From the NCBI GenBank assembly GCA_037131735.1, contig JBAXQM010000030.1, forward strand, positions 1 to 25,854: a DNA stretch of 25,854 nucleotides, read 5' to 3'. Both the position numbers and the translations under genes were made by a program. This document shows positions 14,694 through 21,392 of this stretch, piece by piece. Every line of letters begins with the position of its first letter. Within the stretch, counting starts at the first letter, position 1. The stretch is from CAIUPE01 sp037131735 (GTDB lineage: Bacteria > Pseudomonadota > Alphaproteobacteria > Rhizobiales > Beijerinckiaceae). The notes below the pieces were generated by a model. The model was not told the origin of the DNA, searched no databases, and saw only the letters and a program-made list of their open reading frames with translations.

Positions 14694-14723
14694 TTGACAA
14701 GGTTTGGGGTCCGCCCCTAGCCT
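14694..14723 (+). promoter_or_regulatory. Candidate promoter of the enolase-superfamily dehydratase operon
   Basis: A perfect -35 hexamer TTGACA (14694-14699) is followed after 18 bases by TAGCCT (14718-14723), a weak -10. Transcription would begin close to 14730, immediately before the palindrome at 14731-14759, so a bound repressor would block initiation. The -35 also lies just upstream of the lactonase ribosome binding site on the other strand. Confidence 0.45.
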
Positions 14724-14727
14724 GTCT

Positions 14728-14733
14728 ATTATA
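14728..14733 (-). promoter_or_regulatory. Candidate -10 of the lactonase gene
   Basis: On the minus strand this is a perfect TATAAT, 44 bases upstream of the lactonase GTG. It overlaps the left arm of the palindrome at 14731-14759. The matching -35 position falls in the right arm (TGATAA on the minus strand, 17-base spacing), so the same operator could control both directions. Confidence 0.45.
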
Positions 14734-14759
14734 TGATAAATAAAAAATAATTATCATAT
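14731..14759. promoter_or_regulatory. Palindromic operator, putative GntR (FCD-type) site
   Basis: ATATGATAA (14731-14739) and TTATCATAT (14751-14759) are perfect 9-bp inverted arms around an 11-bp A/T-only spacer. This is the most striking symmetry in the window's control regions. It lies between the lactonase and the dehydratase-SDR-gntR operon and overlaps both candidate promoters. The GntR protein encoded two genes downstream is the natural candidate to bind it; that is inference from position. Confidence 0.65.
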
Positions 14760-14821
14760 CAAGTCTGTAATTTTGAAATGATCGCAGAGACGATCATGGA
14801 CTTGGCAGGGAGGGGCTCACC

Positions 14822-15994
14822 GTGAAGATCACGGCGATTTCGACGCGTATTGTCAATGCTGAGATGCGTAACTGGGTTTTTGTTCGCGTCGAAACCGATC
14901 AGCCCGGCCTTTATGGTTGGGGCGAAGCCACGCTTGAATGGAAAACCCGCGCAGTTGCCGGGGCCATTGATGATCTTGCGCCGCTGATTATCGGCAAAGA
15001 TCCGCGCGACATTGAACAACTCGTTCGTATTCTCAAGAAACAAAGTTTCTGGCGTTTAGGCGTCATCGGCATGAGCGCGATATCCGGCATTGAAATCGCG
15101 CTATGGGACATTATGGGTAAATGGCTCAATCAGCCGGTTTGGCGGCTCTTGGGCGGTAAAGTTCGCAACAAAGTGCAAGTCTATACGCATCTTGGTTTGG
15201 GCGATATGCGCGCGGTTTATGAGTCGCTTGATGAAGAACCATTGGTACGTCGTGCGGAGGAAGTTGTTGCCAAAGGCTATCGCGCCTTCAAAGCGGTATT
15301 TATTCCCTACACGCATTATCACGCGCCGCTGCCTGATGTTGAAAAAGTCGGTCGGTTAATGGAAGCGCTGCGGAAAACAGTCGGCCCTTCCATCGAGATC
15401 ATGGTCGATTTCCATGGCCGCCCCGCCTCAGCCGCGGCAGCGCTTGCCTATATCGACGCGCTTGCGCCTTATCGGCCGATGTTTGTTGAAGAAGTCTTGC
15501 CGCCCGGCGATACGCAAGGGCTGATCGAGATTGCGGGCAAGACACATGTGCCGATAGCAACCGGCGAGCGTCTCGTTGATCGGATTGAATTCAACGAACT
15601 CTTCCAGTCGCGTGCGGTTGATATCGCGCAACCCGATATTTGCCATTGCGGCGGATTGCTTGAAGCCAAAAAAATCGCAGCGATGGCCGAAGCCGTTTCA
15701 ATCGGCGTTGCGCCCCATAATCCGCTGGGACCAATTGCGGGTGTCGCGGCTCTTCACTTTGCCGTTTCAACGCCGAACCATATCATTCAAGAGGAAATGG
15801 TTGGTGCCGTGCCCTGGTATTTCGATGTTGTCAAAGGTCCGATCAAAATGATCGACGGCCATTGGCAAGTGCCAGAAGCGCCGGGCCTCGGCATCGAAGT
15901 CGATGAAAAAGTCTGTGCAGCGCATCCTTTCGCGCCTGAAATTTATCACACACAAAATGCCATCATGGATGATGGCACAATTGTCGATTGGTAA
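14822..15994 (+). CDS. Enolase-superfamily (mandelate racemase/muconate lactonizing) sugar-acid dehydratase, D-galactonate dehydratase-like
   Basis: This 390-residue Mg-dependent enzyme should dehydrate an aldonate to a 2-keto-3-deoxyaldonate. It aligns by eye with E. coli DgoD from the first residues (MKIT... GWGEATLEWKTRAV) to the last (DGTIVDW). The capping domain covers about residues 1-115 and the barrel the rest. Metal ligands are Asp196 in MVDFHGR, Glu223 in FVEEVL and Glu249 in ATGERL; the acid/base histidines are His198 and His299 in APHNPLGP, with the same 50-residue gap from Glu249 as in DgoD. The start is a GTG with an AGGGAGGGG ribosome binding site. It is first in a plus-strand operon and divergent from the lactonase. 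Galactonate is the default guess; fuconate, arabinonate or other aldonates are possible, since single residue changes shift specificity in this group. Confidence 0.88.
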   Translation: MKITAISTRIVNAEMRNWVFVRVETDQPGLYGWGEATLEWKTRAVAGAIDDLAPLIIGKDPRDIEQLVRILKKQSFWRLGVIGMSAISGIEIALWDIMGKWLNQPVWRLLGGKVRNKVQVYTHLGLGDMRAVYESLDEEPLVRRAEEVVAKGYRAFKAVFIPYTHYHAPLPDVEKVGRLMEALRKTVGPSIEIMVDFHGRPASAAAALAYIDALAPYRPMFVEEVLPPGDTQGLIEIAGKTHVPIATGERLVDRIEFNELFQSRAVDIAQPDICHCGGLLEAKKIAAMAEAVSIGVAPHNPLGPIAGVAALHFAVSTPNHIIQEEMVGAVPWYFDVVKGPIKMIDGHWQVPEAPGLGIEVDEKVCAAHPFAPEIYHTQNAIMDDGTIVDW

Positions 15995-15999
15995 TCAGC

Positions 16000-16776
16000 A
16001 TGACCGATCGCCTCAAAGACAAAGTCGCGATTGTTACAGGGGCAGGCCAAGGCATTGGCGAAGCTACCGCACGCGCCTTTGCCGCCGAAGGCGCTCATGT
16101 TGTGATTGCCGAATATAATGAGACAACCGGCACAGCCGTTGCGGACTCTTTAAAGGCGAAAGGCCATAAAGCGCTCTTCATCAAGACGGATGTATCAAAG
16201 CCCGAGCAATGCCGTGCAATGGTTGATCAAGCGCTGAAAGAATTCGGCCGCATTGATGTGCTCGTCAATAATGCTGGCATCAATGTGTTTCATGATCCGC
16301 TCTCAATGCCGGAAGATGAATGGAAGCGCTGCTTTGCCGTGGATCTTGAAGGCGTGTGGCACTGCACACGTGCCGTATTACCCGGTATGCGTGCTCATAA
16401 AAAAGGCGCGGTGGTCAATATTGCGTCGGTTCATTCCTTCGCGATCATTCCAAATACATTTCCTTATCCGGTTGCGAAACACGGACTCTTGGGACTCACA
16501 CGCTCGCTCGGTATCCAATATGCGGCGGATGGCATACGGGTGAATGCCATTTCACCCGGTTATATCGAAACGCAGATTGCGGTTGATTATTGGAATACAT
16601 TCGATGATCCCGACGCTGAACGTCAATGCACTTATGACATGCACCCGCCCAAGCGGATCGGTAAGCCGGAAGAAGTCGCAATGACAGCCGTCTTTCTCGC
16701 TTCCGACGAAGCCCCTTTTATCAATGCCACAGCCATTGTGATCGATGGCGGTAAATCCGTCATGTATCACGATTAG
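16000..16776 (+). CDS. SDR-family NAD-dependent dehydrogenase, likely sugar 1-dehydrogenase
   Basis: This 258-residue classical short-chain dehydrogenase/reductase probably oxidises a sugar at C1 to its lactone, feeding the lactonase at 13803-14684. The cofactor site is TGAGQGIG (residues 13-20), and Glu38 at the end of the second strand points to NAD rather than NADP. NNAG is at 90-93, the catalytic serine lies in the IASVHS segment (about 143-146), and Tyr156 and Lys160 sit in YPVAKHG. The ATG at 16000 is used because the earlier in-frame TTG overlaps the upstream gene; a clear ribosome binding site is missing, so coupling to the dehydratase (stop five bases before) is likely. The alternative role is oxidation of a 2-keto-3-deoxy acid at C4, as in the diketo-hydrolase route. 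Confidence 0.87.
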   Translation: MTDRLKDKVAIVTGAGQGIGEATARAFAAEGAHVVIAEYNETTGTAVADSLKAKGHKALFIKTDVSKPEQCRAMVDQALKEFGRIDVLVNNAGINVFHDPLSMPEDEWKRCFAVDLEGVWHCTRAVLPGMRAHKKGAVVNIASVHSFAIIPNTFPYPVAKHGLLGLTRSLGIQYAADGIRVNAISPGYIETQIAVDYWNTFDDPDAERQCTYDMHPPKRIGKPEEVAMTAVFLASDEAPFINATAIVIDGGKSVMYHD

Positions 16777-16783
16777 GAACATC

Positions 16784-17530
16784 ATGCCCGCGCGCGCTGC
16801 TCTAAAACTCGCATCATCTCTCCCCGCGACCGACTCGGGTGCAAAGGGCAAGATGCATATGTCCGTCGTGCGCACATTAGGCGCGCGCATTCTTGGCGGC
16901 GAATTCAATCCGGGTGATGCATTTCCGGGTGAAGCGGAATTGGCACTCTCTCTCGGTGTAAGCCGGACAACAATACGTGAAGCAATTAAAGTTCTTGCCG
17001 CGAAGGGTCTTGTTGAAAGTCGCACGCGCACCGGTATTCGTGTCCGCGTGCGTGAAGAATGGCGTGTGCTTGATCCGGATCTATTGTCTTGGCATCCAGA
17101 TTTGCGTGCCGATAAACTTTTCATCGAAAGTCTTGTCGAATCCCGGCGCATTATCGAGCCCGCAGCCGCCGAGCTCGCGGCGCAACGCGCGTCGGCCCAA
17201 GATCTTTATGCGATTGAAACCGCCTATTTCGATATGCTTAACTCGACGCCACATGATATGGCGCGATGCAATGAGGCAGATGTGCGGTTTCATCGCGCCG
17301 TTATTCATGCAAGCCATAATATCGTGCTCAAAGGATTGACGAGTACCATTGAGGCGGCGTTGCGCGCGGCCTTTTTTGCAACTTCTGAGTTAATGGACAA
17401 GGATGTGCTTGATGCGCATCGGCAGATTCTTGAATCTATTCGTTTGAGACATAGTGAAGATGCCCGCGCGGCAATGCTGCATCTTCTTGATATCGCAGCG
17501 GAGGACCTGCATGGTGAACTCCGTAACTAA
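16784..17530 (+). CDS. GntR-family regulator, FadR subfamily with FCD ligand domain
   Basis: This 248-residue repressor probably controls its own operon and the divergent lactonase gene. The winged helix-turn-helix covers residues 27-90, with the typical GDAFPGEAELALSLGVSR and TTIREAIKVLAAKGLVESR blocks. The all-helical FCD domain follows, carrying likely metal and ligand residues Asp166 and His170 in DVRFHRAVIHASHN, and His212 in DAHRQILESIR. FCD regulators commonly sense sugar acids or other carboxylates, which suits an aldonate or keto-deoxy inducer. The ATG at 16784 has AGGAA 6 bases upstream and lies 7 bases after the SDR stop. The N-terminal 26 residues before the HTH look unstructured. 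The palindrome at 14731-14759 is the likely target. Confidence 0.9.
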   Translation: MPARAALKLASSLPATDSGAKGKMHMSVVRTLGARILGGEFNPGDAFPGEAELALSLGVSRTTIREAIKVLAAKGLVESRTRTGIRVRVREEWRVLDPDLLSWHPDLRADKLFIESLVESRRIIEPAAAELAAQRASAQDLYAIETAYFDMLNSTPHDMARCNEADVRFHRAVIHASHNIVLKGLTSTIEAALRAAFFATSELMDKDVLDAHRQILESIRLRHSEDARAAMLHLLDIAAEDLHGELRN

Positions 17531-17606
17531 TCCCCGCTTAAACGGGGCAACCGGCGAGCTGGCGATGGCTCGTTCACTTGATCATCCTGAGAAAGGGAGG
17601 CTCTAT

Positions 17607-18617
17607 ATGTTCTCAAGAAAAGCAAAAATCGGCTTGATCGCGACACTCGGCATGACGGCCGCTATGGGCGTCACCGGTGCGTGGGCAGCTGATCCGAAAG
17701 CAAAATGGTGTGAAGGTGTTAAGATTGCTGCGTTCCCGGGCGGCCCGCAAGGCGGCGTCTTCGCGAACAATGTGTATAACGGCTTCCGCCAAGCAGAACT
17801 CGATCTTGGACCGACAGTCACCTATTACTTCTCTGACTGGGATCCGAACAAAATGCTGACCCAGATCAAGCAAGCTATCGCCACCAAGGTTGATGGTATT
17901 GCGACTTATGGTTTCGGTGGTGACGACGCGACCGATCCGCTTGTCGATCAGGCCTATAAGCAAGGCACGATCTTCACAAGCTTGAACACATCCTTGCCTA
18001 AGGCACAGGAAAAATATTCCGCCAATGGCTTCGGCTATGTTGGTGCGCCAAACTATAAAGCCGGTTTTGCTCTGGGTGCGGAAGCAGCCAAGCGCGCTGG
18101 TTTGAAGTCAGGCGAGAAAGTGTTCGTCTGGGGTCTTAAGGGTCAGGGCGGCGACCGTGGTCAACGCACAGTTGGTGTGGTCGATGCCTTCGAAAAGGCT
18201 GGCGCGAAAGTCATCTATCAAGAAATCGACTCCGCAACCAATGCTGATCCGAATGCGGGTACAGCAACCTTCGTGGGCGTGATGAAGAAAGACGCTGACA
18301 TCAAGATCGTTGTGACCGATCACGGCGGTTTGACATCAAACGTCTCGGTCTATGCTAAGGCCGCATCCTTGAAGCCTGGTCAGGTTCTCTTCGCTGGTTT
18401 CGACATGTCGCCGAATACAGCGAAGGCGATCGAAGACGGTTATCAGAATCTCGTCATCGATCAGCAGCCCTTCCTTCAGGGCTATATCCCGATGCTCAAT
18501 ATCTGCTTGACGAAGAAATTCGGCTTCTCGGGTCTTGATATCAACACTGCGGGCGCCTTCGTCGATAAGTCGAATGTCGCAGCGGTGGCGCCACTCGCGG
18601 CCGTCGAAATCCGCTAA
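17607..18617 (+). CDS. Periplasmic sugar-binding protein of an ABC transporter (CUT2-type)
   Basis: This 336-residue exported protein should bind the sugar taken up by the ATPase and permease encoded next. The ATG at 17607 has an AAAGGGAGG site seven bases upstream and begins a clear signal peptide (MFSRKAKIGL, hydrophobic core, then TGAWA before ADPKAKW). Reading frames that start earlier run into the gntR gene. Periplasmic-binding-protein type 1 marks include VKIAAFPGGPQGG, KVDGIATYGFGGDDATDPLV, FGYVGAPNYKAGFALG, KVFVWGLKGQGGDRGQR (about residues 170-186) and a second-lobe IKIVVTDHGG. Two mature-chain cysteines (KWCEG and NICLTKK) could be linked. It lies 76 bases after gntR, a gap with only a short CCCCG/CGGGG hairpin, and is followed by another hairpin before the ATPase. 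The ligand is likely the sugar degraded by the upstream enzymes. Confidence 0.9.
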   Translation: MFSRKAKIGLIATLGMTAAMGVTGAWAADPKAKWCEGVKIAAFPGGPQGGVFANNVYNGFRQAELDLGPTVTYYFSDWDPNKMLTQIKQAIATKVDGIATYGFGGDDATDPLVDQAYKQGTIFTSLNTSLPKAQEKYSANGFGYVGAPNYKAGFALGAEAAKRAGLKSGEKVFVWGLKGQGGDRGQRTVGVVDAFEKAGAKVIYQEIDSATNADPNAGTATFVGVMKKDADIKIVVTDHGGLTSNVSVYAKAASLKPGQVLFAGFDMSPNTAKAIEDGYQNLVIDQQPFLQGYIPMLNICLTKKFGFSGLDINTAGAFVDKSNVAAVAPLAAVEIR

Positions 18618-18645
18618 GCGGTTCGTAAGAACAACTTTAAATCCG

Positions 18646-18667
18646 GAGGGGGACCCTACGGCCCCTC
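18646..18667 (+). terminator. GC-rich stem-loop between binding-protein and ATPase genes
   Basis: GAGGGG (18646-18651) pairs with CCCCTC (18662-18667) across a 10-base loop, in the 102-bp gap after the binding-protein stop codon. No T-run follows, so it is more likely an mRNA-stabilising or partial attenuation structure than a full terminator. Confidence 0.35.
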
Positions 18668-18719
18668 TCCTTCTCTGGAAGGTAAGTTTATCGCTCGCTG
18701 AATGAAGGAGACAGACACG

Positions 18720-19493
18720 ATGTCCGGAGCTGCGCGAACACCCGTGATCGAATTACGCAATGTGTCGAAAACATTCGGCGAAGTCCGTTCGCTCGCGGAT
18801 GTGAATTTTTCCGTTTATCCCGGCGAGATTGTTGGCCTACTCGGCGACAATGGCGCGGGCAAATCCACACTCGTTAAAACCGTGATGGGCTATCACAGCC
18901 CCGATCAGGGTGGCGAAATCTTTTTCGAAGGTCAGCGCATTGATGATTGGTCGACTGCCCGCGCCCGTTCGCTCGGGATTGAGACCGTCTATCAAGAACG
19001 CGCTCTGTGCGAGAAACAACCGATCTGGCGCAACATGTTTATGGGCCGCGAGCCTGTGACGAAATGGGGCCTTCTTGATGTGCATAAAATGCGCTCGGAA
19101 GCGGCCCGTTTGATGAGCCAACATATGGGCTTCACGTCAGCCGCTGTTCATCCAGACAATGTCGTCACCACGATGTCAGGTGGTGAGAAGCAAGGTGTCG
19201 CGATCACACGCGCGCTTTATTTCGATGCGAAACTCGTGATCCTTGATGAGCCCACAATGGGTTTGTCACTTTCTGAAACGAAGAAGACACTCGACTTCGT
19301 TGAAGGCATCAAAAAGGCTGGCAAATCCGCAATTTTCATCGATCACAATATTTTCCACGTCTATCCGGTTGTTGATCGACTCTATGTGCTCGATCGCGGA
19401 CGGGTTGCCGGCATCTATCGTAAATCAGAAATCTCGATGGATGAGCTCATCGAGCGGCTCTATCGCGTTGCCCGCTCTGGCTCCATTGATTGA
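18720..19493 (+). CDS. Sugar ABC transporter ATP-binding protein with a single nucleotide-binding domain (FrcA-like)
   Basis: This 257-residue cytoplasmic ATPase should drive import together with the permease encoded next. All ABC motifs are present once: Walker A GDNGAGKST (42-50), Q-loop Gln92, signature MSGGEKQ (152-158), Walker B LVILDEP (172-178) and switch histidine His209 in FIDHNIF. CUT2 ATPases are usually double-length (about 500 residues, like RbsA), so this single-domain form belongs with the FrcA-type minority and should act as a homodimer. The start at 18720 has AAGGAG nine bases upstream; the ATG at 18702 lies before that site and is rejected. The gene lies 20 bases before the permease start. 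Confidence 0.92.
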   Translation: MSGAARTPVIELRNVSKTFGEVRSLADVNFSVYPGEIVGLLGDNGAGKSTLVKTVMGYHSPDQGGEIFFEGQRIDDWSTARARSLGIETVYQERALCEKQPIWRNMFMGREPVTKWGLLDVHKMRSEAARLMSQHMGFTSAAVHPDNVVTTMSGGEKQGVAITRALYFDAKLVILDEPTMGLSLSETKKTLDFVEGIKKAGKSAIFIDHNIFHVYPVVDRLYVLDRGRVAGIYRKSEISMDELIERLYRVARSGSID

Positions 19494-19513
19494 TATCGCA
19501 AGAAGGATCTCCC

Positions 19514-20545
19514 ATGTCTTCCGGATCGCAAACTACCAATTCCGCAAAAGCCAAAGACAACCGCGTCGCACCGCCTTCGGTGATGCGTCGCTATGGCTCG
19601 CAAATCGGCATTATCGGCGTGGGCCTTGCCATGTGGCTCGGCTTTGTCATTGCTGCGCCCACCGTGTTTCTCGATATCGACATCTACAAAGCCTTCGCGC
19701 AAACGACGCCGCTCTTTGGCATCATCGCGCTGGCGCTGACCTTTGTCGTGATCACCGGCGAAATTGATTTATCATTTCCCTCGATCATGGCACTCGGAAC
19801 CGCCGCTTTCTGCCTCCTTGCAAAGGCGGGCGTGCCTATGCCCCTCGCGCTTCTTGCAGGCTTTGGTGTCGGCGCTTTGTGCGGCTGGGTCAATGGCGCG
19901 CTCATAGCGCTTCTCAATATCCCCTCTCTTGTCATCACCATCGGCACATCATTTCTTTATCGTGGCGCCGAGTTGATTTTAATGAATGGGACCGGCGTGC
20001 CATTAACAGAAGAGAATTATCCGCTTGGTCATCTGCTCTTTAATTCCGCGCCTCTCGGAATTCCTGTTCAAACGATTTGGTGCATTCTGATTGGATTCAT
20101 CTTATGGATCTTGCTCAATCGCACACGGTTTGGCGCCCATGTATTCCTCGTGGGCGATAATCCAACAAGCGCGCGGCTTATGGGTATTGATGTCGTAAGT
20201 GTAAAGACACGCGCCTTTATGCTTGTTGGCGTTGTCGCCGTCTTTGCCGGGTTGATGACCTCATTCGTAGGCTACTATTTCTGGCCCACAACCGGTGAAG
20301 GCTTCTTGCTCAACACGATTGCATCGGTGTTCTTGGGTGGCACATCGGTGTTTGGCGGAACGGGGAGTATTGTGGGCTCCTTCGTTGCCTCCTACATCAT
20401 CGGTGCGATCAACGCCGGCATCGTGTCAGCGGGTATCAACGCCTTCTACACACAGCTCTGCTTCGGCCTCGTGATTGTTGTCTCGGTTGTGTTGCAAACA
20501 ATCATCGAACGCCGCGTGAGACGCCAGTCGATCACCGGACGGTAA
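19514..20545 (+). CDS. Sugar ABC transporter permease (CUT2 / BPD_transp_2 family)
   Basis: This 343-residue inner-membrane protein should form the sugar channel, probably as a homodimer because only one permease gene is present. The first 35 residues are polar and Ser-rich. About eight to ten hydrophobic segments follow, including IGIIGVGLAMWLGFVIAA, LFGIIALALTFVVITGEID and MALGTAAFCLLAKAG. The characteristic cytoplasmic loop GDNPTSARLMGIDVVSVKTRAF (around residues 215-236) that contacts the ATPase is clear, followed by the LGGTSVFGGTGSIVGSF segment. I use the ATG at 19514, which has AAGAAGGA upstream, instead of an in-frame TTG at 19490 that overlaps the ATPase gene. It ends the plus-strand operon begun at 14822 and converges on an SDR gene. 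Confidence 0.92.
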   Translation: MSSGSQTTNSAKAKDNRVAPPSVMRRYGSQIGIIGVGLAMWLGFVIAAPTVFLDIDIYKAFAQTTPLFGIIALALTFVVITGEIDLSFPSIMALGTAAFCLLAKAGVPMPLALLAGFGVGALCGWVNGALIALLNIPSLVITIGTSFLYRGAELILMNGTGVPLTEENYPLGHLLFNSAPLGIPVQTIWCILIGFILWILLNRTRFGAHVFLVGDNPTSARLMGIDVVSVKTRAFMLVGVVAVFAGLMTSFVGYYFWPTTGEGFLLNTIASVFLGGTSVFGGTGSIVGSFVASYIIGAINAGIVSAGINAFYTQLCFGLVIVVSVVLQTIIERRVRRQSITGR

Positions 20546-20557
20546 GACTTCGGTAAA

Positions 20558-20581
20558 CGCGCGGCCTTAATAGGTCGCGCG
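20558..20581. terminator. Bidirectional hairpin between convergent operons
   Basis: CGCGCGGCC (20558-20566) and GGTCGCGCG (20573-20581) form a 9-bp stem with one G-T wobble and a TTAATA loop. It begins 13 bases after the permease stop and overlaps the stop codon (20567-20569) of the convergent SDR gene. There is no T-run in either direction, so termination strength is uncertain, but place and symmetry fit a shared end for both operons. Confidence 0.45.
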
Positions 20582-21319
20582 TCCGCCGGAGAGGTCGAAC
20601 ACCGCGCCGGTTGTGAATGAATTTTCTGATGACGAGAGCCACGTGATCATCGAGGCAGCTTCTTCAAGCTCAAGCATGCGGCCACGCGGAATCTTCGACA
20701 AAATCATCTTTAAAAATTCGGGCTCTTGACTGAGTGCCATCGTCGTTTTTGCCACGGCAGGCGTTACGCAATTGACCGCGATATCATATTTCGCCAGCTC
20801 TTTACCGAGTGACTTTGTTAAGCCGATCACCGCTGCCTTCATAGATGAATAGGCGGGCGCGCCTGGATTGCCTTCTTTCCCCGCCACGGAGGAGAGATTG
20901 ACGATCCGGCCATAATTCTGCTTGATCATATGGGGCACCACCGTGCGGCACATAAAGAATGTTCCGTTCAAACCGATGTGAACCACCTTCATAAAGTCTT
21001 CAGGCGGATATTCCCATGTCGTTGTGTTGGGGCCGACAATCGCCGCGTTATTAATCAGAATATCGATTTTACCAAAATGGTCGATGACCGCTTTTGTATT
21101 TTTCTCAACCGACTCGAGAGAGCCGATATCGCCGTGAAGCAATTGGACCGATTTGTTTGATCCAAGCCGCTTTGAAAGATCATCCAGAAGCTTCTGGTCA
21201 ACATCCCAGATCGAAACGGACGCCCCATTTGAAAGAAATCGCTCTGCAACTGTGAGGCCAATGCCTTGTGCGCCTCCGGTGATGATGGCCACACGTCCAG
21301 CGAGATCATATGTATTCAT
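20567..21319 (-). CDS. SDR-family NAD-dependent oxidoreductase
   Basis: This 250-residue classical short-chain dehydrogenase lies downstream of the RhaS-like binding-protein gene. Cofactor motif TGGAQGIG is at 14-21, Asp39 in SIWDVD indicates NAD preference, the NNAA variant of NNAG is at 90-93, and the catalytic Ser144, Tyr157 and Lys161 sit in NLSSVAG and AYSSMKAA. The ATG at 21319 has an AGAGGA ribosome binding site; an upstream in-frame start would run through the terminator at 21341-21380. It probably oxidises a sugar or keto-deoxy sugar acid brought in by the neighbouring transporter. Candidates are a sugar 1-dehydrogenase or a 2-keto-3-deoxyaldonate 4-dehydrogenase as in the L-rhamnose diketo route. 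It differs clearly from the SDR at 16000-16776, so the two are not recent duplicates. Confidence 0.86.
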   Translation of the reverse strand: MNTYDLAGRVAIITGGAQGIGLTVAERFLSNGASVSIWDVDQKLLDDLSKRLGSNKSVQLLHGDIGSLESVEKNTKAVIDHFGKIDILINNAAIVGPNTTTWEYPPEDFMKVVHIGLNGTFFMCRTVVPHMIKQNYGRIVNLSSVAGKEGNPGAPAYSSMKAAVIGLTKSLGKELAKYDIAVNCVTPAVAKTTMALSQEPEFLKMILSKIPRGRMLELEEAASMITWLSSSENSFTTGAVFDLSGGRATY

Positions 21320-21340
21320 GGCTTCGGTCCTCTGATCAAT

Positions 21341-21380
21341 AAACAAAAAAGAAAATGCGCCGGCGAAACGCCGGCGCATT
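21341..21380 (-). terminator. Strong intrinsic terminator after the RhaS-like gene
   Basis: A perfect 12-bp stem, AATGCGCCGGCG (21354-21365) and CGCCGGCGCATT (21369-21380), closes on a three-base loop. On the minus strand it is followed by TTTTCTTTTTTG (down to 21342). It begins 13 bases after the binding-protein stop codon and leaves only 21 bases before the downstream SDR start. It is the clearest Rho-independent terminator in the window. Confidence 0.9.
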
Positions 21381-21392
21381 CGAGGTACAGGT

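Noticed and set aside
14759..15043. 94-residue minus-strand open frame covering the dehydratase start and part of the operator region
   Set aside because: It is antisense to conserved DgoD-like residues and would run into the palindrome; no ribosome binding site supports it.
17532..17547. CCCCG/CGGGG hairpin just after the gntR stop codon
   Set aside because: The stem is only 5 bp with no T-run, too weak to call a terminator; transcription probably continues into the binding-protein gene.
16000..21319. The two SDR genes as a duplication
   Set aside because: Their motifs differ (TGAGQGIG/NNAG/YPVAK versus TGGAQGIG/NNAA/YSSMK) and their remaining sequence is not close, so they are separate family members.
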